Source: Candidatus Falkowbacteria bacterium RIFOXYC2_FULL_48_21
GTDB lineage: Bacteria; Patescibacteriota; Patescibacteriia; UBA11705; JABHMO01
DNA: 8,119 nt
Direction of reading: 5' to 3'
Assembly: GCA_001778275.1 (NCBI GenBank)
Contig: MFGM01000051.1
Location: 1-8,119 of the forward strand
The first letter of the stretch is position 1, and every line of letters begins with the position of its first letter. The notes below the pieces were generated by a model. It worked only from the letters and a program-made list of their open reading frames with translations, ran no database searches and was not told the origin of the DNA. Of the stretch, positions 5,677-8,119 are shown in pieces. Made by a program: the position numbers and the translations under genes.

Positions 5677-6246
5677 ATGGATACCGAGATCTTAAAACAA
5701 GAGCTGGCGGCGATAAGGAATGATATTAAACAAGGTTTTGCCGAGCAGGATGCGAGAATTGATCGAAAGTTTGTCGAGAAGTTCGCCGAGCAGGATATTA
5801 AGATTGATCGTAAGTTTGCCGAGCAAGACGTTAAAATCGACAAAAAGTTTGCCGAGCAAGACGTTAAAATCGACAAAAAGTTTGCCGAGCAAGACGTTAA
5901 AAGCGATAAAAAGTTTGCCGAGCAAGACGTTAAAAGCGATAAAAAGTTTGCCGAGCAAGATGGGCGAATGCGCATGGAGATTGCCGAGTTGCTGGAAACC
6001 CAGATCACGCCACAGTTTGAAGAATTGCGAAGCGAGATGGCCAAGATGAGAAGCGAAATGGTCACGAAGAGCTATCTGGATGATAAATTGGCCGACCTTG
6101 AAGGTGGTATGGTTTCCAACTTAAGGAAAGAAGACAACAAAGTAAACAAGTTGTTAAAGTTGCTCGAAACGAAAAGTATTTTATCCGGTGAAGAGGTGCG
6201 ATCGTTTGACGAATATCAGCTTTTTCCTCGATTGCCGGCGGTGTAG
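5677..6246 (+). CDS. Coiled-coil protein with hendecad repeats, unknown function
   Basis: The 189-residue product is hydrophilic and has no signal peptide or membrane segment. After an N-terminal helix (MDTEILKQELAAIRNDIKQ), residues 20-100 are 11-residue repeats of the type KFAEQDVKIDK: one diverged copy, a four-residue fragment (KFVE, 31-34), then six copies. Eleven-residue periodicity predicts an elongated, slightly right-handed coiled coil; KFVE would act as a local phase shift. The C-terminal part (about 101-189) continues helical, with KSYLDDKLADLEGG (about 130-143) and VNKLLKLLETK (about 155-165), ending in a short non-repetitive tail (FDEYQLFPRLPAV). I recall similar C-terminal halves in CPR proteins of unknown role. 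A structural or scaffolding function is plausible but not shown. The ATG at 5677 has only a weak AAGAAG upstream. Confidence 0.8.
   Translation: MDTEILKQELAAIRNDIKQGFAEQDARIDRKFVEKFAEQDIKIDRKFAEQDVKIDKKFAEQDVKIDKKFAEQDVKSDKKFAEQDVKSDKKFAEQDGRMRMEIAELLETQITPQFEELRSEMAKMRSEMVTKSYLDDKLADLEGGMVSNLRKEDNKVNKLLKLLETKSILSGEEVRSFDEYQLFPRLPAV
5734..5961 (+). repeat. 33-bp in-frame tandem repeat array
   Basis: Units start at 5734 (diverged), 5779, 5812, 5845, 5878, 5911 and 5944 (partial, conserved to 5961). The 12-base fragment at 5767-5778 interrupts the array. The units at 5812 and 5845 are identical, and so are those at 5878 and 5911; the two pairs differ only in the KID/KSD codons. This pattern points to recent duplication by slippage or unequal recombination. 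The absence of stops in most frames explains spurious open frames on both strands here. Confidence 0.95.
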
Positions 6247-6276
6247 TGGTGTCCTTACGAAATAATGTTCAAATAA

Positions 6277-6315
6277 AACTCCCCCGCGGCTGGCCGTTCG
6301 GGGGAGTTGATTTTT
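6277..6315. terminator. Bidirectional rho-independent terminator between convergent genes
   Basis: A ten-base perfect stem, AACTCCCCCG (6277-6286) and CGGGGGAGTT (6299-6308), has an inner CGGC/GCCG extension in its loop. ATTTTTATTT follows on the plus strand, and the minus-strand continuation is TTATTTGAAC. It lies 30 bp after the coiled-coil gene stop and right next to the stop of the minus-strand operon, so it should end transcription from both sides. Confidence 0.9.
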
Positions 6316-6646
6316 ATTTGAGTTTGAATATGGCGACAATGCAGCGATATTCTGGTCCGGCGCACTGTACGTGTTTACGAATGCTCACGACGCCAAGCCA
6401 CGCGCGCCTTAGCTGGCGAAGCAATTTGACTGTGTGGCGGAATTTTGTGAATGACTTTTTGGGGTTTTTGAAACCGCTGGCAGTTTTCGTGGCACAACCA
6501 TCAAACGCGAGATCGGCGATGATTTTTCGCGCGAACCGCCGAAGTTCCGGCGGGGTGAGCAAAGTAAGGCGTTGTCGCAGACCGTCGCGGTGAGCGTCGA
6601 GCCAGGCGAGAAATTTCTGTTTTTCGGGTGATAGCGTTTTTTTCAT
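6314..6646 (-). CDS. Second gene of a two-gene operon; 110-residue protein of unknown function, paralogue of its upstream partner
   Basis: I do not recognise the family. The start codon overlaps the stop of the preceding gene by the four bases ATGA, a sign of translational coupling, and GAGAGG five bases upstream is a good Shine-Dalgarno sequence inside that gene. The protein is basic (many Arg and Lys). The first 50 residues are probably helical (FLAWLDAH, LRQRLTLLTPPELRRFARKI), followed by a variable middle, the block LRRAWLGVVSI (79-89), and a terminal strand (YRCIVAIF, 100-107). The upstream partner has LRRAWKGVVTI at the matching place, and both start with a K-K-T/S-L segment and a Trp near residue 15. 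The two are therefore probably diverged duplicates, possibly subunits of a heteromer. No enzyme motif is visible. Confidence 0.75.
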   Translation of the reverse strand: MKKTLSPEKQKFLAWLDAHRDGLRQRLTLLTPPELRRFARKIIADLAFDGCATKTASGFKNPKKSFTKFRHTVKLLRQLRRAWLGVVSIRKHVQCAGPEYRCIVAIFKLK

Positions 6647-7044
6647 TTTTCCTCTCTTTGTCTATTGTCAACGGCGAGAAAATTAACGCTCAGTGTTTTT
6701 TTGGCATGATCTTCTTTGCTGGAAATTGTGACCACGCCTTTCCAGGCGCGACGTAGAACGGCGAGTTGTTTTTTGAGTTTGTTGAGCGATAGTTCAACGA
6801 TATGTTCCTGATGGCCGAGATATACATATGAATCAGCCGAATGGTATAGCTGACCCGCGTTTCCGTAGTGAAGCAGGTTGGAAACTACGTTATTGCGTTG
6901 TAGCGCCTTGCGAAGCGGCTCGGGGGCGCTTTCGAGAAGCAGCCGGGTCAGTTGCTTTTCTTTTCGTCCAATTTTTTCCAGCAGGGATTTTTGCCAAACG
7001 CAGAAATTGGAAACATCACCTTGATTCAGACTTTTTTTCACCAT
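6643..7044 (-). CDS. First gene of the two-gene operon; 133-residue protein of unknown function
   Basis: The ATG at 7044 has the strongest Shine-Dalgarno sequence in the window (AAGGAG, 7053-7058, eight bases away). The N-terminal half is helical and charged (VWQKSLLEKIGRKEKQLTRL, 16-35; PEPLRKALQR, 41-50). The middle (51-80) is rich in Asn, Tyr and His (NLLHYGNAGQLYHSADSYVY, 56-75). LSLNKLKKQLAVLRRAWKGV (85-104) is followed by a beta-like stretch (KTLSVNFLAV, 116-125). The block LRRAWKGVVTI (97-107) is shared with the downstream gene. A role as autoregulator, or as half of a two-subunit system such as a toxin-antitoxin pair, fits the operon layout, but no known domain supports it. Confidence 0.75.
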   Translation of the reverse strand: MVKKSLNQGDVSNFCVWQKSLLEKIGRKEKQLTRLLLESAPEPLRKALQRNNVVSNLLHYGNAGQLYHSADSYVYLGHQEHIVELSLNKLKKQLAVLRRAWKGVVTISSKEDHAKKTLSVNFLAVDNRQREEK

Positions 7045-7060
7045 GGTAGCCGCTCCTTTT

Positions 7061-7092
7061 TGTTAATGAACGTTATTCCGTTGATATTAACA
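7061..7092. promoter_or_regulatory. Operator-like nested dyad over the start of the two-gene operon
   Basis: The outer arms TGTTAAT (7061-7067) and ATTAACA (7086-7092) are perfect, and the inner arms AACG (7069-7072) and CGTT (7079-7082) are perfect around a six-base centre. Only a 1-versus-3 base spacer breaks the symmetry. The dyad covers the -10 box and the predicted transcription start, the typical site of a repressor operator, so autoregulation by one of the two gene products is possible. Confidence 0.6.
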
Positions 7093-7111
7093 GGTATAAA
7101 GTGCTTGTCAA
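7084..7111 (-). promoter_or_regulatory. Promoter of the two-gene operon
   Basis: The -35 is a perfect TTGACA (minus strand, 7106-7111). The -10 is TAATAT (7084-7089; four of six) after a 16-bp spacer. Transcription would start near 7077, about 33 nt upstream of the ATG at 7044, leaving room for the AAGGAG ribosome binding site. Confidence 0.6.
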
Positions 7112-7145
7112 GTACCGTTGTTGGACCGGATTCAATCGCGCCTAT

Positions 7146-7159
7146 CTCGCTGAAGCGAG
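7146..7159. repeat. Short hairpin CTCGC-TGAA-GCGAG
   Basis: Five-base perfect arms with a TGAA loop. It is the first in a row of five palindromes between the minus-strand operon and murB. Confidence 0.55.
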
Positions 7160-7170
7160 TATAATCAATC

Positions 7171-7190
7171 GCCTGCCTACGTAGGCAGGC
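7171..7190. repeat. Perfect 20-bp palindrome with GCCTGCC/GGCAGGC ends
   Basis: The sequence equals its own reverse complement over all 20 bases, centred on TACGTA. Its ends match the elements at 66-91 (inside elp3) and 3966-4000 (murC leader). It is probably a member of the same dispersed repeat family. Confidence 0.75.
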
Positions 7191-7196
7191 AATTAT

Positions 7197-7291
7197 CCCG
7201 CTAAAGCGGGGTTAAGAAAATCGAGACGAGGGCGAGCCGACGTTCGTCGGCTCACCCTCGTCTCTCCACAACTTCATCCCGCTTTAGCGGG
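7197..7291. repeat. Composite palindrome: long hairpin flanked by mirrored CCCGC-GCGGG elements
   Basis: The core (7223-7264) folds into GAGACGAGGG / CCCTCGTCTC plus GAGCCGACG / CGTCGGCTC, with one C-A mismatch (7233/7254) and a tiny loop. On the left sits CCCGCTAAAGCGGG (7197-7210) and on the right its reverse complement, CCCGCTTTAGCGGG (7278-7291). Their centres lie 40 and 41 bp from the core centre, so the whole 95-bp unit is nearly symmetric. The plus strand has no T-run after the core; the minus strand has ATTTTCTT, but no gene precedes it in that direction. A terminator role is therefore doubtful. Confidence 0.75.
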
Positions 7292-7296
7292 CTAGG

Positions 7297-7337
7297 TGCG
7301 ACTTGCGTTTGAGCGCGGCGCATGAATGCGAGTTGCG
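7297..7337. repeat. Direct repeat TGCGACTTGCG / TGCGAGTTGCG upstream of murB
   Basis: The copies at 7297-7307 and 7327-7337 differ at one base and start 30 bp apart, close to three helical turns. The second overlaps the murB -35 box. This arrangement could bind a regulator, but chance is not excluded. Confidence 0.4.
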
Positions 7338-7360
7338 AAAATTTCCTGATTTGATATAAT
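7333..7360 (+). promoter_or_regulatory. murB promoter predicting a leaderless mRNA
   Basis: A perfect -10 TATAAT (7355-7360) lies 16 bp after TTGCGA (7333-7338; four of six). The ATG at 7367 begins seven bases after the -10 box, exactly where transcription should start, so the mRNA would have no 5' leader. There is no Shine-Dalgarno sequence, consistent with this. Confidence 0.75.
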
Positions 7361-7366
7361 AAAGCC

Positions 7367-8119
7367 ATGCAAAAACAACTGGAAAAACTCATCGGCTTGC
7401 CCGTACTCGTTGACGAGCCGCTCAAGAAATACACCACTTTTAAAATTGGCGGACCGGCCAAATTTTTTGTTGTTGTTAACAACAAGGCTCAATTGTTCAA
7501 GGCGGTGAAGGCGGCCGTTGATTTGAAAATTCCATTTATTGTACTTGGCGGCGGCAGTAATGTTTTGATTGCGGACAAGGGAATTGACGGGCTGGTGATC
7601 AAGCTTGAGCCGGGCGAAACGGAAATCAAGGGAAATCGAATCAAGGTTTTTGCCGGCAGTTTACTCGGTCACTTTATCCGCGAAGCGGTGAAGAGCGGCT
7701 TTGCCGGTCTCGAGTTCGCGGCCAATATCCCGGGCACGGTCGGCGGCGCTGTTTTCGGCAACGCCGGCGCGTATGGCCACGGCGTGGGCGATTTTGTTGA
7801 CGAGGTGGAAGTGATTGTTATTGATCGGGAAGTCGGCTTGAGGGTTCTGGCGAAAGAAGAGTGCGGCTTTGCGTATCGCGAAAGTGTTTTTAAGAGAAAT
7901 AAAAATTGGATTATTTCCGAAGTGACGTTCGCGTTGGCAAAAGAGGTGAGCGTCGAAGAAAAGCTGGCCGCGATTGACGCGGAATGGAAAAAGCGTCTTT
8001 GTTCGCAACCGCTTGATTTGCCGAGCGCCGGTTGTTCATTTAAAAATTTGTTATATTCGAATGATCTCAACCGATTTGAATCCTGGGCGGTAAAAGGCAA
8101 GTTGCCGGCCGCGAAATTC
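7367..8119 (+). CDS. murB: UDP-N-acetylenolpyruvoylglucosamine reductase (MurB), C-terminus cut by window edge
   Basis: MurB is the FAD-dependent, NADPH-using reductase that converts UDP-GlcNAc-enolpyruvate to UDP-MurNAc, the substrate of MurC. The visible 251 residues (family length about 290-310) include YTTFKIGGPA (22-31) and LGGGSNVLIAD (60-70) for FAD binding, GLEFAANIPGTVGGAV (114-129), GNAGAYG (131-137), FAYRESVFK (168-176) and PSAGCSFKN (219-227). In the last motif Cys223 stands where E. coli MurB has the proton-donating Ser229; Cys at this place is plausible chemically and I believe occurs in some homologues. After FKN a longer than usual loop (LLYSNDLNRFESW, about 228-240) comes before the GKLPAAKF segment. 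The start ATG is fixed by the -10 box seven bases upstream. Confidence 0.96.
   Translation, partial: MQKQLEKLIGLPVLVDEPLKKYTTFKIGGPAKFFVVVNNKAQLFKAVKAAVDLKIPFIVLGGGSNVLIADKGIDGLVIKLEPGETEIKGNRIKVFAGSLLGHFIREAVKSGFAGLEFAANIPGTVGGAVFGNAGAYGHGVGDFVDEVEVIVIDREVGLRVLAKEECGFAYRESVFKRNKNWIISEVTFALAKEVSVEEKLAAIDAEWKKRLCSQPLDLPSAGCSFKNLLYSNDLNRFESWAVKGKLPAAKF

Larger units (their letters stand above)
7045..7366. other. Divergent intergenic region packed with regulatory and palindromic sequence
   Basis: This 322-bp interval separates the minus-strand operon from murB. From left to right it holds a strong Shine-Dalgarno sequence, an operator-like dyad overlapping a -10 box, a TTGACA box, five palindromes (7146-7291), a spaced direct repeat and the murB promoter. 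I see no gene in it. Confidence 0.7.

Noticed and set aside
5734..5961. CRISPR array
   Set aside because: The 33-bp repeats are directly adjacent with no spacers and encode an in-frame coiled coil.
5649..6065. Repetitive open frames on both strands over the 33-bp array
   Set aside because: A 33-bp unit without stop codons keeps several frames open at once. Only the 5677-6246 frame has non-repetitive, plausible helical ends on both sides.
7171..7190. Phage attachment or recombination site at the perfect 20-bp palindrome
   Set aside because: No integrase gene, no tRNA and no second copy as a direct repeat is present in the window; the dispersed-palindrome explanation is simpler.
7223..7264. 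Rho-independent terminator at the long hairpin
   Set aside because: The plus strand has no T-run after it. The minus strand has a T-rich tail, but no gene on that strand lies upstream to be terminated.

Overview
The window looks like a piece of a reduced bacterial genome from the Candidate Phyla Radiation (Patescibacteria, probably a Parcubacteria-like lineage). The reasons are an Elp3-type radical SAM protein, a secreted protein built from the W-Y-V-N-P / R-Y-Y-L-G-R-P repeat that I associate with these genomes, a variant MurC with E-A-C-E-Y in its central domain, mostly missing Shine-Dalgarno sequences, and many small GC-rich palindromes between genes. This assignment is inference; no rRNA or other marker is present.

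Layout. Positions 1-1344 (minus) hold most of an Elp3 homologue that runs off the left edge. A gene-free stretch (1345-1767) carries several hairpins. Positions 1768-2844 (minus) encode a secreted protein with two repeat domains and a calcium-type linker. After another GC-rich palindrome comes 3123-3812 (plus), a SAM methyltransferase resembling Trm9/ALKBH8. A clear promoter at 3879-3907 then drives murC (4039-5424), followed by a 54-codon basic ORF (5436-5600) and a coiled-coil protein with 33-bp tandem repeats (5677-6246). A two-way terminator at 6277-6315 separates these from a minus-strand operon of two overlapping small genes (7044 to 6314) that look like diverged copies of each other and have their own promoter and operator-like dyad. 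A cluster of palindromes (7146-7291) precedes murB (7367 to the window end, partial), which appears to be made from a leaderless mRNA.

How the genes fit together. MurC and MurB are consecutive-pathway enzymes: MurB makes UDP-MurNAc and MurC adds the first amino acid (usually L-alanine). They point the same way but are separated by a roughly 1.9-kb accessory segment. Elp3 and the Trm9-like methyltransferase could act in sequence on wobble uridine of tRNA (cm5U, then mcm5U), the eukaryotic order of reactions. That pairing, the paralogous operon with its operator-like dyad, and the palindromic element inside the Elp3 coding sequence are the points most worth a second look.
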